64,000 nucleotides of DNA from Rutidosis leptorrhynchoides (GCF_046630445.1 NC_092342.1:78294001-78358000); one strand, 5' to 3'. Positions 13,027-26,867 are shown, counted from the stretch's first letter. Numbers and translations: made by a program. The notes: a model not told the origin generated them from the sequence alone.

Positions 13027-14199
13027 GATCGTTACGCATGACAATTACTAACGATTTTTTTGTAAAGCTTGGTGAGATCCAAATTGAAGCTTTTGTTAAT
13101 AACAAACATGAAGAGCGAATTATGGGGCAAACAGAGTCTATTCAATTAGGCCCTCACGGGTTATTGTCCTTTCAAAATAGAGTGTGGGTGCCAAAGATGG
13201 AGGACTTCCGAAAGGTACTTCTCGATGAAGCGTACAAGTCTAAGTACTCCATTCATCCGGGTGCGACGAAAATGTACCTCGATTTGAGAAAGGAGTATTG
13301 GTGGTCGGGCATGAAATGTGATGTTGTTAAGTATATTGAGCAATGCGTCACGTGTTTGCAAGTAAAAGCCGAACATCAAAAGCTGTATGGTAAGTTGCAA
13401 CATTTAGAAATCCCGATGTGGAAGTGGGAGCATATTACCATGGACTTTATTACAAAGTTGCCAAAAACGGCAAGAACCCAATTTGATACTATTTGGGTGA
13501 TCGTTGGTAGATTGATGAAAAGTCCCTTGTTCCTTCCTATTAAAGAGGCAATTACTTCGGAGGCACTTGTGGAAATGTTCATTAAAGAGGTGATATCGAG
13601 ACACGGCGTTCCCGCGTCTATCATTTCGGATCGGGACACGCGTTTTACTTCTCGATTTTGGAAAAAGTTTCATGAAGATATGGGTACGAGGGTGAATATG
13701 AGTACGGCGTACCATCCTCAAACGGACGGTCAAACCGAATGTACGAATCAAACATTGGAGGATATGTTACGGGCGTGTATTATCGATTTCTGTGGTAGTT
13801 GGGATGAACACTTACCTTTGGTGGAATTCTCGTACAACAATAGTTATCATACTAGTATTGGAATGCCACCTTATGAGATGCTATATGGGCATAGATGTCG
13901 AACTCCGATTTGGTGGGGTGAAGTCGGACAAAGGGAAGTCGGGAGTACCGACTTGGTTTTAGAGACTAATAACAAGATCGAGATGATTCAGACTCCTTTG
14001 AAAGCGGCTCAAGATAGGCAAAAGTCATATACCGATAAATGTAGACGATTGATTGAGTTCCAAGAAGGTGACATGGTGATGCTTAAGGTTTCGCCATGGA
14101 AGGGTATTATTCGATTCCAAAAATGAGAAAAGTTAGCTCCTCGGTTTATTGGACCATTTAAAGTTTTGGCTCGTGTTGGTGAAGTTACGTATCGTTTGT
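13027..14199 (+). pseudogene. Element C pol continuation: integrase
   Basis: Reads directly on from the RNase H piece that ends at 1030 when element A and one TSD copy are removed. Visible: IHPGATKMYLDL and CVTC (zinc-binding region), [10 protein letters not shown] (first Asp), IISDRDTRF (second Asp), TDGQTECTNQ (Glu), then SPWKGIIRF. A TGA at 14124-14126 interrupts the frame before the GPF motif (RFIGPFKVLARVG). The fragment is cut at 14199 by element D and continues at 26868. Other lesions upstream make it non-functional. Confidence 0.93.
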
Positions 14200-14773
14200 A
14201 ATGGTGTATCCTATCGTATACACGCATAAAGACATGATATTCACATGAAATTAGCATCAGGAACACTAGGAACAACAGTTTTGTGAAACTGTCTGTCAAG
14301 CGTTTTTTGATGTGCAGGCTGCTTCCGTTATGTGTAAGCCCTAAAGGCTGCCTAGCGCTTAAGCCCTGACCGGAGAGCGTCACATCCAACGTAAATATCG
14401 GATCACGAATAACAGAACGAAGCATGATCTGACACGTGTCCCCGAGTGCTCCGGTGGATCTATCACTATAAATAGACCCCTTGGGTCTATTTTTACAGAT
14501 TCAGACACTCTGATAATTTGTGACTAGAGATTTCACCTTTCTCTCTCACATAGTATTTCCTCTCACTAGAAGTCATACGGCAAGTAGCTCAACACTCAGC
14601 GGACACAGATTGATTAAGCCACCCCACGGATTTCTATATCTGTGATCTGGGTCTGCAAGGATTATTTCCCGAGGGTAAACATCAATCGGCAACATTCTCC
14701 CACTTTTAGCTAGATACTTCTAGTAGTATGCTGATACACTAAGCCTTACCTCATAAGGAAATAGGTATCAACA
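14200..14773 (+). repeat. 5' LTR of element D
   Basis: Begins TAATGGTGTATCC and ends GGTATCAACA. Both LTR copies share the TAATGG start, and only this boundary gives a matching 5 bp TSD, so the left terminus appears to be TA rather than TG. Contains TATAAATA at 14467-14474 followed directly by a hairpin. Confidence 0.88.
14467..14491 (+). promoter_or_regulatory. TATA box and abutting hairpin in the D LTR
   Basis: TATAAATA at 14467-14474 is a good TATA box. Overlapping it is a 9 bp perfect stem, AATAGACCC (14471-14479) with GGGTCTATT (14483-14491), loop of 3, followed by further T. The same arrangement is unchanged in the other LTR at 26556-26580, although the two LTRs differ by about 6%. Confidence 0.7.
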
Positions 14774-16737
14774 ATGGCGCCATCTGTTATTAAAGCAAAT
14801 TATCTCACCGATACTGACGAAGAAAGCGCGGATAAAGAATTGGTACCCATAGGTGTAGGCATGATACATCCATGGAAAGCTGGACAACGGAGGAAGGCAG
14901 AGGTGTTAGAAGATTGGAAAGAACAATTAATATCATTTCCTTCTATGTTTAACACAAATCCATCCGATAGTCCAGTGGTTATAGAAGCACGAGTTGCTAA
15001 TTGCATAATAGGCAACATTTATACTGACAAAGGAGCTGGATCAGACATTATGTATGAACATTGCTTCGTACAGCTTCCTAAGCACGTACAAGAAACAATG
15101 AAGGAAACATATGTGCCGTTAGCAAGTTTTACAAGTGAACCGTCTTGGTCTGAAGGAAGTATTCTTCTTGAAGTAGTTTTAGGCAAGCTACCCCTTAAAC
15201 GTACAGCCAACATAGAGTTTCTGGTGGTAAAAGAAAATTCGCAATACAATATAATTTTGGGAAGAACTGCCTTAATGACGTTTGGGGCTGTGACGTCAAC
15301 CGTGCACGGCATGATGAAATTTCCAATGCCTGGCGAAATAGCAACGTTATACGCAGAACGGAAGAAATCAATTGATTGTTCTCAAGTAACAAAAGCAACA
15401 ATTAAGCCAGTAATACATGATGATGGGTCAATCTCGCTAAGTCCACAATTTCCAGATTAAAAGATCATAATTGGGCATACGTTATCTACGGAATGTAAAG
15501 AAAGATTGTACAACATTTTGGCAACAAATTTAGACGTCTTTGCATGGCAACCGTCTGATATGACCGGTGTTTAAAGAGAAGTTGTAGAACATAGGTTAAA
15601 TGTGAATCCTAATATACATCCTGTTTGTCAAAAGAAGCGAGGAATGGCGCCAGAAAGAAGCAAATTCCTCCGTGATGAGGTACGAAGTTTGGTGGATGCC
15701 GGAATCTTGCGAGAGGTCAAATATCAGACGTGGGTGGTAAATCCGGTCATGGTAAGGAAGCCGGACAACTCATGGCGGATGTGTGTAGATTTCACAGATA
15801 TCAATAAAGCATGCCCAAAGGATAATTATCCCTTACCTGAAATAGATTAGAAGGATGAGTCATTGGCAGGATATCGATTTAAATGTTTTTTAGATGCAGC
15901 TAAGGGGTATCATCAAATACCTATTTCCTTAAAAGATGAAGACAAAACGACTTTTCACACGACTGAAGGCATATTTTGTTACAAGAAAATGCCTTTTGGT
16001 TTGAAGAACGCAGGAGCAACATATCAAAGACTAATTGATATGGTATTTAAGGATCAAATTGGGCTAAACGTGGAAGCTTATGTGGACGATATCGTTATAA
16101 AAAGTCATACTGAAGAAAAAATATTGCGAGATATACAAGAGACTTTTGCATCTTTGCGAAAAATCAATATGAAGTTAAATCCTAAGAAGTGTACGTTTGG
16201 CGTAGAAGAAGGAAAATTTTTGGGTCATATTGTTACAGAACGAGGTATCAAAGCTAATCCTAAGAAAATTTAAGCAATTGAAGAAATGACATCGCCGACC
16301 AGCAAAAAAGATGTTCAAAGGTTAAATGGATGTTTAGTAGCATTAACAAGGTTTTTATCCAAAGCAGCTGAAAAGTCACTTCCATTCATGAAGGTGTTAA
16401 AAAGTTGTCTAAATAAAAAAGATTTTGTGTGGACGGCGGAAGCCGAAGGCGCATTCCAAGAAGTCAAGCAATTGTTGAAAACATTACCTACGTTAACAGC
16501 ACCAATAGAAGGGGAAACTTTGATTTTGTATTTAGCTGTCTCAAAAGAAGCAATTATTTCTGTCTTAATTGCAGAATGGAATGGCGTGCAAATGCCTATA
16601 TATTTTGTTAGCAAAGTATTACAACTCAGTGAAACGAATTATCCACCAATTCATCGCATGGTTTATGCCCTTGTGCATACTGCACGACGTTTACGAAGGT
16701 ATTTTCAAGGTCATCCTATCTTGGTGTTAACAGATCA
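14774..16737 (+). pseudogene. Element D protease and reverse transcriptase (Tat type)
   Basis: One frame, no frameshift, from 14774 to 16737. The first ATG lies within the PBS-like string ATGGCGCC. Protease region: DKGAGSDIMYEHCF and IILGRTAL; the expected DTG-like triad reads DKG here. RT: CVDFTDINKACPKDNYPLPE, MPFGLKNAGATYQRL and YVDDIVIKS, all Tat-like. Nonsense codons stand at 15458-15460, about 15572, 15848-15850 and 16271-16273. It is split at 16737 by E and resumes at 21304. The absence of any gag upstream makes this a deletion derivative that also decayed. Confidence 0.9.
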
Positions 16738-16909
16738 TGTGACGACCCGGAAATTTCCGACCAAATTTAAACTTAATCTTTGTATTATTTCGACATGATA
16801 AGCAAAGCCTGTCAAACCAAGTCTCAAAATTTTTGAACTATTTTAATATATTCATTTAACCTTTGGCTATTCCCGATGATTCACGAACATCGATGTATAA
16901 ATAAATATG

Positions 16910-16911
<2 letters not shown>

Positions 16912-16964
<53 letters not shown>
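16912..16964. repeat. (TA)n microsatellite in E
   Basis: Uninterrupted TA dinucleotides, about 26 units, at the left edge of the AT-rich core of E. Confidence 0.97.
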
Positions 16965-16969
<5 letters not shown>

Positions 16970-18804
16970 TAAATATTAAAGATTCAATAAATTATATAAT
17001 TGGTACACATTATATAATAAATGGTAATATATTAAACTTAATTACAAGTTGAATGTAATTATTATATTAATACTATTATCATTACTAGTATTATTATTAT
17101 TAAGAAATATTATCAATAATCAATAATATTATTAAATAGATTGTTATTATTATTATTAGTATATATATTGTATTGTATAAATATTAAATATTATTTGTAT
17201 GTTATTACATAACTAATAAATTGTAATATTAAATGTAATTACAAATTAAAACATAAATATTATATTAATAATGTTATTATTACTTTCATTATAACTATTA
17301 ATATTAACATTAATATTTGTATGATTAATACTATTATTTTTTATATAAACAAATATATAAATATATATAAATATATGAAATTTGATATGCACAAGTATTA
17401 TTAATATTATTATAGAAACATGTAACTTATTATATCTTTCAGTATTATTAATTATTATTACTAAAATATATAAAATTTAATACTCATTATTTAATTTATA
17501 GTACATAGTTATATTATATAACCTATAATATGTAATACTAATATATTCAAAATAGTTGTTATAATAATATTTTCATTATTTTTAATAATAATATCAATAC
17601 CAGTGTTATTAATTAATATTATTATATAGATATGAAATTTAATAAATAAATATTATTATTACTAATATTATTATCAATATTAATATAATTTGGTATTATT
17701 ATTATTATTATTATAATTGTCATTAATAATAATAATATTATTATTATTATCAATTTCACTAAAATTATTATTATTATGGCTTATCATTATTATTACTCTT
17801 ATCATAATACATATTATTATTTAGTATTATTTTGATATTATTATTATTAATATTATTATTAATACTATTATTATTAGTATCTTTATAACATTATTAATAT
17901 TATTATTAATATACTTATTATTAATTATTATTAATATTAATTAAAATGTCAAAAAAATTGTGCACGTTTGTTAGGAGTCATTATCTACTTTTTCAAAATT
18001 CTTATTCCTGATTAATGTTTGTTGATCCAATCACAGGTACAATACAAAATTCAATTGATATCAAAATCCAATAATTGTACGAAAATTGTTATAACTCACT
18101 ATCAATATTTTTGTTTTGTCTGCTTAATTGAATCTGTCGAATCTTCATTGCTATAAATCAAACAACCATCTCATATTATTGATAAAAAGAATTCAATTGT
18201 TTCACTAGTGTATCAATTCCCAAGTATATCTGTGTTAGCTAAAAAAAAAAATAAACCGCTGGTACTCTGTTATGTCATGAACCTCAAAAACTCGAATTCA
18301 AATTTTATTTCAAAAAGTAAAAATACGATTTTGTTAGGATTCGTTTATGTAAACGTTCTGCAAATTTTCAAACTCCAATTCATCCTATCGATTTCAAATT
18401 TTGAAGTCAAACTTAATTTTAAAAAAAAGTCAGCCGACTGTTCTTTGATCAAATTCAAGTTCGTGTTTAGTTTTCTGGCTCAATTAAGGATTTGGAAAGT
18501 TTCTAAGGAAGATTTGAAATATAATTCGTGTTATAATCTTGGTCTAAAACACTCTTAATTTCAAAATCACATGTTGGGTTGTTCATCGTGTTTTCAAGCC
18601 TGTTTCTATTTAAATTTTATTTTGGATTTTCAGTTCTGGTAATTCAAATCATGCACAAAACGTTTCTGTTCAGTTTCACAAAATAATTCAGGAGTTAATT
18701 CAACTGTGTTGAATTTGAGTCCTCTGGTCGACTAGAATTGTTGAAGAAGAAGAAATAGAAACAGATAAATCTGGGTTAAATATAATTAAAATCTAATATA
18801 AATG

Positions 18805-18890
18805 AGAAAATGGAAGTCAGACAGATGGTTAGACAGTAGGTTAGGGAACGAGAGGTCTCGGGTTCGAGCCCGGCTCGGGGTAAATTTTTT
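18805..18890 (+). other. tRNA-derived (SINE-like) segment in E
   Basis: GGTTCGAGCCC at 18861-18871 is an exact match to the RNA polymerase III B-box consensus. TGGTTAGACAGTAGGTT at about 18820-18836 is a plausible, degenerate A-box, and a T-run follows at about 18884. No full tRNA cloverleaf is evident, so this is a tRNA-related repeat rather than a tRNA gene. It lies directly in front of a long ATT tract. Confidence 0.5.
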
Positions 18891-18926
18891 TATAAAGACT
18901 ATTGGAAGGTAGTTCTCATCACAAAA

Positions 18927-19331
<405 letters not shown>

Positions 19332-21303
19332 TTTGTCATTTTGAGTATTATTAACATCATTATGATTAGAATTACGAATTTATGATATAGAAGCTTTAGT
19401 CATTAGTTTAGAAATTTAACACGAAGATTACGAATATAGAAATCTTAGATATAAATATTATTATGAAAATGATACAAATTATTATTATTTTCATTTATAT
19501 TAATATTGGTACCATTTCTATAATTATTAGTAATATTATTATTATTAAGATCATCATTATTATAATTATCAATATCATTATTATTAGTATGATAATTATT
19601 ATTATAATTACAAATATAAGTATTAGGATAAAAATTATCATTTATTACTACTATGATAATAACTATTATAATTAGTATCATTATTATTATCACTATTATC
19701 AATATTATAGATATTATTATTATTAGTATTAGTAACATTTTGTTAGAATTATTATTACTAGTAACATAAGCATTATTATAAATATTAACATTATTATAAT
19801 TTTTATTAAAATCATTATTATTTTACTCTCATTAAAATTATCAATATTATTATTATCAGTATTATCTATATCAATATTTTTAAAATAATTATGATTACTA
19901 AAATAAAAGTTTTAATAACGTACTTAAAGTTATAAGTATGAAAATAAAGATTATATATATGTAAATATATTTTGTACACATAACTTAACTATATTAACAT
20001 TTATATATATAACATGAAAATATATAAATAAATAATGAAACTTATAACTTATTAAATATATAAATTACATCACTAATAATAATATATATATTTATTCGAT
20101 TACGATTATATATATTAATGAATATACAAATGATATAGGTTCGTGAATCCAAGGCCAACCCTGCATTGTTCAATATCATCATATGTATTTTTATTACAAA
20201 ATACAGTACCGTGAGTTCATTTGATTCCCTTTTACTCTCTACATTTTTGGAACTGAGAATACATGTGCTGTTTTTACAACTACTTTATTAAATGCTTTTG
20301 AAATATATTTTTGAACAGCGAATGCATGAAATGCTTTTATAAATGTTTGACGAGATAGACACAAGCAAAACATTCCTCGAATGAATTATTATGCAGACTG
20401 AAGTTCTGTGAATTATTATTGAATTATGTGGACATGATAATTGCCACCAATTGATGTGAATATTTTTCCCCTGATTATTATTGTTTGGTAACCTAAGAAT
20501 TAGAATCGGGTATGGCCCTAATTCACGCGAATCCTAAAGGTAGCTACCGGGTTTAACACCCCCACCTAGAATGTTCACTAGACGGAAGAGCTAGTGGGCG
20601 TGGTGTTTAGTACTTCGAAGTTTATATATTATACATACGAGATGTTCTATTTTGGGGATATTATTGATGCGCATTATATGTTAAGGTCGGTTACCATGTT
20701 GAGCAATGAAATCGAAATGAATGTTATGTATCGAGAGAATGATTTTTATACACAGGTTATGTGTATTAGTTTTTGTGTACGAGATATGTGTACGGTTATT
20801 TAGAAATCGCGAGGCAACCTACGGGGGAGAAAAGGATACGAACCTACTCTGCTAAGCATTATGAAAAATGGTTTCGTACACGAGATAGGTGTACTGTATT
20901 TGAATCTTGTGGTCTATTAAAATGATGAATTTTATTGTTTACGATAAACTTATGAACTCACCAACCGGTTGGTTGACACTTGAAAGCATGTTTATTCTCA
21001 GATATTAAAGAAATCTTCCGCTGTGCATTTGCTCATTTTAAAGATATTACTTGGAGTCATTCATGGCATATTTCAAAAGATATTGCATTCGAGTCGTTGA
21101 GTTCATCAAGATTGATAATAAGTCATTCATAGTTTGGATATATTATGAGATATTATGCATGGCTGTCAACTTTCATTGTAATGAAAGTCTGTCTTTTTAA
21201 AACGAATGCAATATTTGTAAAATGTATCATTTAGAGGTCAAATACCTCGCGATGTAATCAACTATTGGGAATCGTTTATAATGTATATGAACGGGTTCTT
21301 TCA

Positions 21304-23211
21304 GATCAACCGCTGAAGCAAATACTCCGGCGTCCAGAGTCATCTGGTCGTCTAGCGAAATGGGCCATCGAGTTAGGCGAGTATGAAATTAATTTTGCTC
21401 CCAGAAATACGGTTAAAGGACAAATATTGGCAGATTTTCTTCTGGAAACAAATGAAAAAGTAGAATATGACAATAATAAAGCACCACAACAACATGTTTG
21501 GGAATTTCACACCGATGGAGCCTCAAGTGAAGAAGGAACAGGTGCGGGATTGGTTCTAACAAGTCCATATGGAGAAGAGTATACTTATGCATTGAAATTT
21601 TGTTTTTATGCATCCAATAATGAAGCAGAATATGAGGCATTACTTTCCGGCTTGCGCATAGCAGTAGAAATGGGCATAACAAACCTAAGGGCATATGTTG
21701 ATTCTCAAACTGTGGCTCAGCAAGTTAATGGAACGTTTGATGCAAGAGATACATCAATGAGGCAATATGTAAAGTTGGTAGAAGCAATTTCAAAGAAATT
21801 TGATAACCTAGAGGCCGTGCAAATCCCTCGAAATAAGAACAAGAAGGCTGACGTCTTAAGCAAGTTAGCTACTTTAACTTTTGATCATTTGCACAAGCGA
21901 GTGTTAGTTAAGGAACTTAGGGAAAAGTCAATACATGAAAAAGCAATTATGGCAATAGTTGAAAATGTTAAGGAAACTTGGATGACTCCATATTTGAGGT
22001 ATATCCATGACGGAGGGCTACCCATTGACAAGACGGAAGCCAGAAGGATAAAAGTAACGGCGCCGATGTATGAAGTAGTTAATGGTACTCTTTATCGAAA
22101 GTCTTACAATGGTCCGTTGTTAAGGTGTTTAACCAATGATGAAGCATTGAAAGTAGTCAGGGAAATGCATGAAGGAGTTTGTTCTCAACACTCCGGCTTT
22201 CGTACTGTGGCTTCACGAATTATGCAACAAGGATATTTTTGACCTTCCCTCTATCGAGATGTTTCATAGATAATAAAAACATGTGAGAATTGTTAGAGGC
22301 ATGGGACTGTTCAGCGTCTTCCAAAGTATGACTTGATACCAGTGTCATCCGCTTGGCCGTTCTGCAAATGGGCAATTGATATTGTGGGACCATTCAATAG
22401 AAGCACTGATAATGCTAAGTTCTTGGTGGTAGCAATTGATTTTTTTTCACAAAATGGGTTGAAGCAAAGGCTTTAGCAAAGATTATAGGAGAAAATGTCA
22501 AAAAGTTTGTTTGGCATGATATTGTGTGCCGTTATGGGGTTCCAAATGAAATAGTCAGTGACAATGGCAAGCAATTTGCAGAGAATCCATTTCGAAGTTG
22601 GTGTGAAGAGCTAGGAATAAAGCAAAACTTTACATCTGTTGCTCATCCTCAAGCGAATTGGCAAGTAGAGGTTATTAACAAAGAAATTGTTGCTGGCATT
22701 AAGGCACGCTTGGGATTAAGTCAAACCGGTTGGGTAGACGAATTACCAAATGTACTATGGGCACACCGGACAACTCTAAAGTGGAGCACGGGAGAAACAC
22801 CCTTCAGTTTAGTATATGGTATAGAAGCAGTAATACCAGCTGAGATATGTATTCCAACGCAACGCATTATGGCGTTTGATATTGAGGCCAATTCTGAAGC
22901 ATTGAGGGAAAATCTTAACTTGTTGGAGGAAAGAAGATTAATGGCCACCATCCGGCAAGCAGATCACAAGCATAAGATGGCAAAGTATTACAACAAAAAA
23001 GTGAAGCATACACAATTTGAAGTTGGTGATCTGGTGTTACGAGATAATGAAGCAAGCAAGCAAATTAAATTTGGAAAATTAGCACCAAAATGGGAAGGAC
23101 CTTATAAGGTCACAAAAGTAAATCAGAATGGGTCATACATGCTTGCTGTGCCATCCGGCGAGCAATAAGAAAGAGCTTGGAATGCAATGAATTTAAAGAA
23201 ATTTTATGCGT
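21304..23211 (+). pseudogene. Element D pol continuation: RNase H and integrase
   Basis: Continues the frame broken by E: RPESSGRLAKWAIELGEY, then the second RNase H (FHTDGASSEEGTGAG, NNEAEYEALLSGL), then the integrase zinc region (HSGFRT). A TGA at 22240-22242 and further stops follow. A T-run at 22441-22447 carries a frameshift, after which the integrase core is open at 22524-23168 with the second Asp in VSDNGKQF and the Glu in QVEVINKE. It ends at about 23211 (NLKKFYA). Non-functional. Confidence 0.9.
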
Positions 23212-23812
23212 AGTACTATATGCATGGACAAATTGATCACCTGTCAAATGCATGAGATATAGTCATGAATGTAAAAAATTTCTTTTTGAATATAAATAAC
23301 AGCAATTATTCTTATGGCAAATTTTTCATAAATTTTATCCGGCCAAGGATTTTTTTAGCCCAGGTGTCACATAGCTGTGTGTCATCCCTACCCGCAGAAG
23401 AAAGATAACCTTTCGGTGGTAGAATTACAATCATACTCAAAATGATTGTATCGATAGTGAGACATGTAGAACTCACTAAAACATCGAAGCGTTAAATTGA
23501 ATCTACAAATGCCATGACACAAAACTTATACACAAAAACGTAAAGCAAAACAGATAACGGACTATGGCGTCCTGCAAACTATTTGAAGGCAAAAATAATT
23601 CACAACTTTTCCTCATAAATTTCATGACGGAAAGCGTATGACGAAAAATATAATTTCAGTATTTGAAGGCATGATGGTTGCAAAGTAAAATATCAATATC
23701 TTGTGCATTGTTAACTAGGAAAATGTTAATAAACTAAGGCATCTTCATAAGAATTACAGCAAATACGATATTAAAAGTTATACAAGGCATATATAAATGA
23801 AAGCATAATATT

Positions 23813-24983
23813 TCATTCATTTTTAGGGGTATAATTTAATACATCATCAATGGTTACATCTGAATTTTTACAAAGACTTTCAAGATCAGAAAATTTCATA
23901 TTTTCTATTAAAGCACCGGCTGCATTAGCTTCTATGATAGCATTTTCATTGATGTTAGATGTAATTACTTCAGGCAGCGGATTTGGAAGTTCTGGTAGCT
24001 TTCTCTTCATAAAATTGAAAAAACTCAACCGTTCAGCAGATTTAGCAAGGCGCGCAAATTCGCGAATCCTGTGAGATAATGCATGACAGTTAAAAATACG
24101 GTTCACAAGAGCAGGAATCCCAGCAATCACACATTTTTCATTCCCTTCTTTAGCTTTAAGCCATTCTTTCAGAACATTATTCTCCTTTACTAGTTCTTTA
24201 ATCCTACTCAAGTGTTGTTTTTCTCTGAATGATAGTTCCTTCACTTGTTTATTAAATTCTCCCCTCTGAGCGCTGCAGTTTAAAAAATTCCTCTTCATCG
24301 TATCATAATCCTTCTTTAAGGATGTAGCCACTTGTTCCAACTGAGTTATTTTCTCTTTTTCAGCGGAAAGTTTCTCACTCGTGGTAATTTCATTGTTCTC
24401 AAATTCGGATAGGCGTTAAAGGTCATTTAGCCCAGAAGCAATGTTGAGGATAATACTTTGCGTTTTAACCTTCTTAGCATCTGCACCAGATAGGTTACTA
24501 AAAAACTGGGATAATGATAGACATACCATGGCATTCAAGTAACTCATGAAACCCTCATAAGAGTGTGGTGGTCCTTTTAGAAAGGAAGAAAGAACATCTG
24601 TGTCAAGATTGGGAAGAATAATTTATTTTTGAGAAGAACTAGTGTCAGCTTCTTGTTGCACGGATGACGGAACATTTGGACCAGTTCTTCTTCTCTTGGC
24701 ATTAGGCAGAAGAGATGCTAGTATGTTATCTTGGTATGGTACAGTAGCTGTTGGAGATAAAGAGAAATTGTTACTTATAAAAGAGTTCCAATAAGACTCA
24801 CAAGACTTCAAAGGTGGCATAACTTATAAATCAGGGTTTGGATTATAAAATCCACCTGTACTGGATTTAAAAGAAAACAAATTAAGGTTTCGGTTTAGTA
24901 TTTCACATACTTCAATGTTATCATTATCATTACCCGATCCACGGCGTTCTCTAGAAGCAATTATGTTCATACCTATGTCCATT

Positions 24984-25015
<32 letters not shown>

Positions 25016-25975
25016 TTCTTCTTCTTCTTCTTCTTCTTCTTCTTCTTCTTCTTCCTCCTCCCTTGCAGCATTCTTTTTAGAAATGGAAGTATCAGCAATA
25101 ATTTTTTCAGTAATGGAAGTATCGTCAATAATTTTCTGCGTGGTAAATTTAAGTTGCGAATAAGACGAAGAGCGCATGGCGGTAAGCGGACTAATTTCTG
25201 CAAAATTTAAATAGTCAAAGTGGTTACTTGGATAAACAGAAAGATGCATGTAATTAGCATACATGGCAAAAAAAACTCTTACTCTTTCTCCCAAGAAGAA
25301 CACAAGCATAGCCTTGCGTGATATCCCAATCTTCGCTTACGGATGTCAATGATAGCATATGTTCCCCATATCTGACATCGTTGATTTGTTCAGCTTTCAA
25401 TTTTTAAGCAAAGCGTTTTCTTTGCTATTTAATCTCGGAAATGTAATCGATACGGGCTGAACGTATTTACGCCAAAATCGCGCAGATGAGTACTTGTCAG
25501 GAATTACATCTTCATTTATGAAGATAAAAGAAGCATGCCAATCATGACAGGGATGATCAGGTGCAGGTCTCAAAAATCCATCAACTTTGCTGAATGTGAA
25601 CCAACCTTTTTCGTAAGATGATATACGCACCAAAGAGCAAAATATTCGAACAGATGGCACTATTTTACTCACATGATAGTACATCTCAAATATGATAATT
25701 TTTTGAATAGATGCTGGTTCGAATTGACCAACGACAACTCCCTAAAACTGACAAACTTCTAAGAAGAATGATGTAAATGGCAATCGAAAACAATAATTGA
25801 AAAACGAATAGCCATAGACAGCAACCTTTCCAGGAGGTGGCGAACAGGCTCTAGCATTAATTGAGGGAATTATTGGTTCAGCACCAGCTAATCTTGGAAA
25901 ACGTTGCAATAGCAGTGTCAAGTACTTATCATTTACTAAACTACGAGTAGTTGTAACGTCTTTTGTTGTCGCCAT
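23813..25975 (-). pseudogene. Antisense additional ORF of element D, stop-interrupted
   Basis: Five open segments (25975-25742, 25684-25397, 25309-24824, 24820-24623, 24340-23813) all lie in one frame, so this was a single minus-strand ORF of about 720 codons. The N-terminal part (SPPPGKVAVYGYSFFNYCFRLP cut short here: SPPPGKVAVYGYSFF, GWFTFSKVDGFL) resembles the 'putative gypsy-type transposon' domain found in plant antisense ORFs. The middle has a Glu run coded by a TTC/GAA microsatellite, and the C-terminal part is helical and charged (KKDYDTMKRN, LSRIKELVKENNVLKEW). Antisense ORFs between pol and the 3' LTR are known in Tat elements. The function is unknown. Confidence 0.75.
24983..25055. 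repeat. (TTC)n microsatellite inside the antisense ORF
   Basis: Near-perfect TTC repeat. On the minus strand it encodes the poly-Glu run of the antisense ORF in phase. Confidence 0.95.
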
Positions 25976-26273
25976 TGAGGTTTTAATGAAACAGGAAGTG
26001 AGGAAGATATTAACAGTAAAAGATGAAGATTGGTAAGAAAAAGCTGTAAAAGTGAAAATTCGATTAGGGTTGTTTGGCAGTTAAAAAGGAAGAAAGACAT
26101 GATAGCTGTGGCAGATGGTAATTTTGGGGGTTTTATTTTCAACCACACACGTGTATGGTCAGAATTGATTCGATAAACGCGCCTATTGCTCCCGGGAAAT
26201 CCAAGAATCGACCTATTTCAAAATTCAAATTTTAAGTTTAATAACTTTAACTTTTTGCTGAAGTTTAAGTCAT

Positions 26274-26288
26274 TAAACTGGGGGGACT
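26274..26288 (+). other. Polypurine tract of element D
   Basis: A run of six G (26280-26285) inside AAACTGGGGGGACT lies immediately upstream of the 3' LTR, the normal site of the plus-strand primer. Confidence 0.75.
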
Positions 26289-26862
26289 TAATGGTGTATC
26301 CTATCGTATAAACGCATAAAACATGATATTCGTATGAAATTAGCATCAGGAATACTGGGAACAATAGTTTTGTGAAACTGTCCGTCAAACGTTTTCCGCT
26401 GTGCAGTCTGCTTCCGTCATGCGTAAGCCCTGAAGGCCGCCTAGCGCTTAAGCCCTGACCGGAGAGTGTCAAATCCAGCGTAAATATCGGATCACAAATA
26501 ACAGAACGAAGCATCATCTGACACGTGTCCCCGAGTGCTCCGGTGGATCTATCACTATAAATAGACCCCTTGGGTCTATTTTTACAGATTCAGACACTCT
26601 GATAATTTGTGACTAGAGATTTCACCTTTATCTCTCACATAGTATTTCCTCTCACAAGAAGTCATCCGGAAAGTAGCTCAACGCTCAGCGGACATAGATT
26701 GATTAAGCCACCCCACAGATTTCTATATCTGTGTTCCGGGTCTGCAGGGATTATTTCCCGAGGGTAAACATCAATCGAAAACATTCTCCCACTTTTAGGT
26801 AGATACTTCTAGTATTGTGCTGATACACTAAGCCTTACCTCATAATGAAATAGGTATCAACA
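26289..26862 (+). repeat. 3' LTR of element D
   Basis: Same length (574 bp) and ends as 14200-14773. TATAAATA at 26556-26563 and the 9 bp hairpin at 26560-26580 are conserved. Followed by the second TSD copy GTTTG and the C pol frame. Confidence 0.9.
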
Positions 26863-26867
26863 GTTTG

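Noticed and set aside
18805-18890. Functional tRNA gene
   Set aside because: The B-box is perfect but no acceptor stem or anticodon arm can be folded, so it is kept only as a tRNA-derived repeat.
24915-25163. Plus-strand Ser-rich ORF opposite the Glu run
   Set aside because: Shadow of the TTC microsatellite and of the antisense ORF frame.
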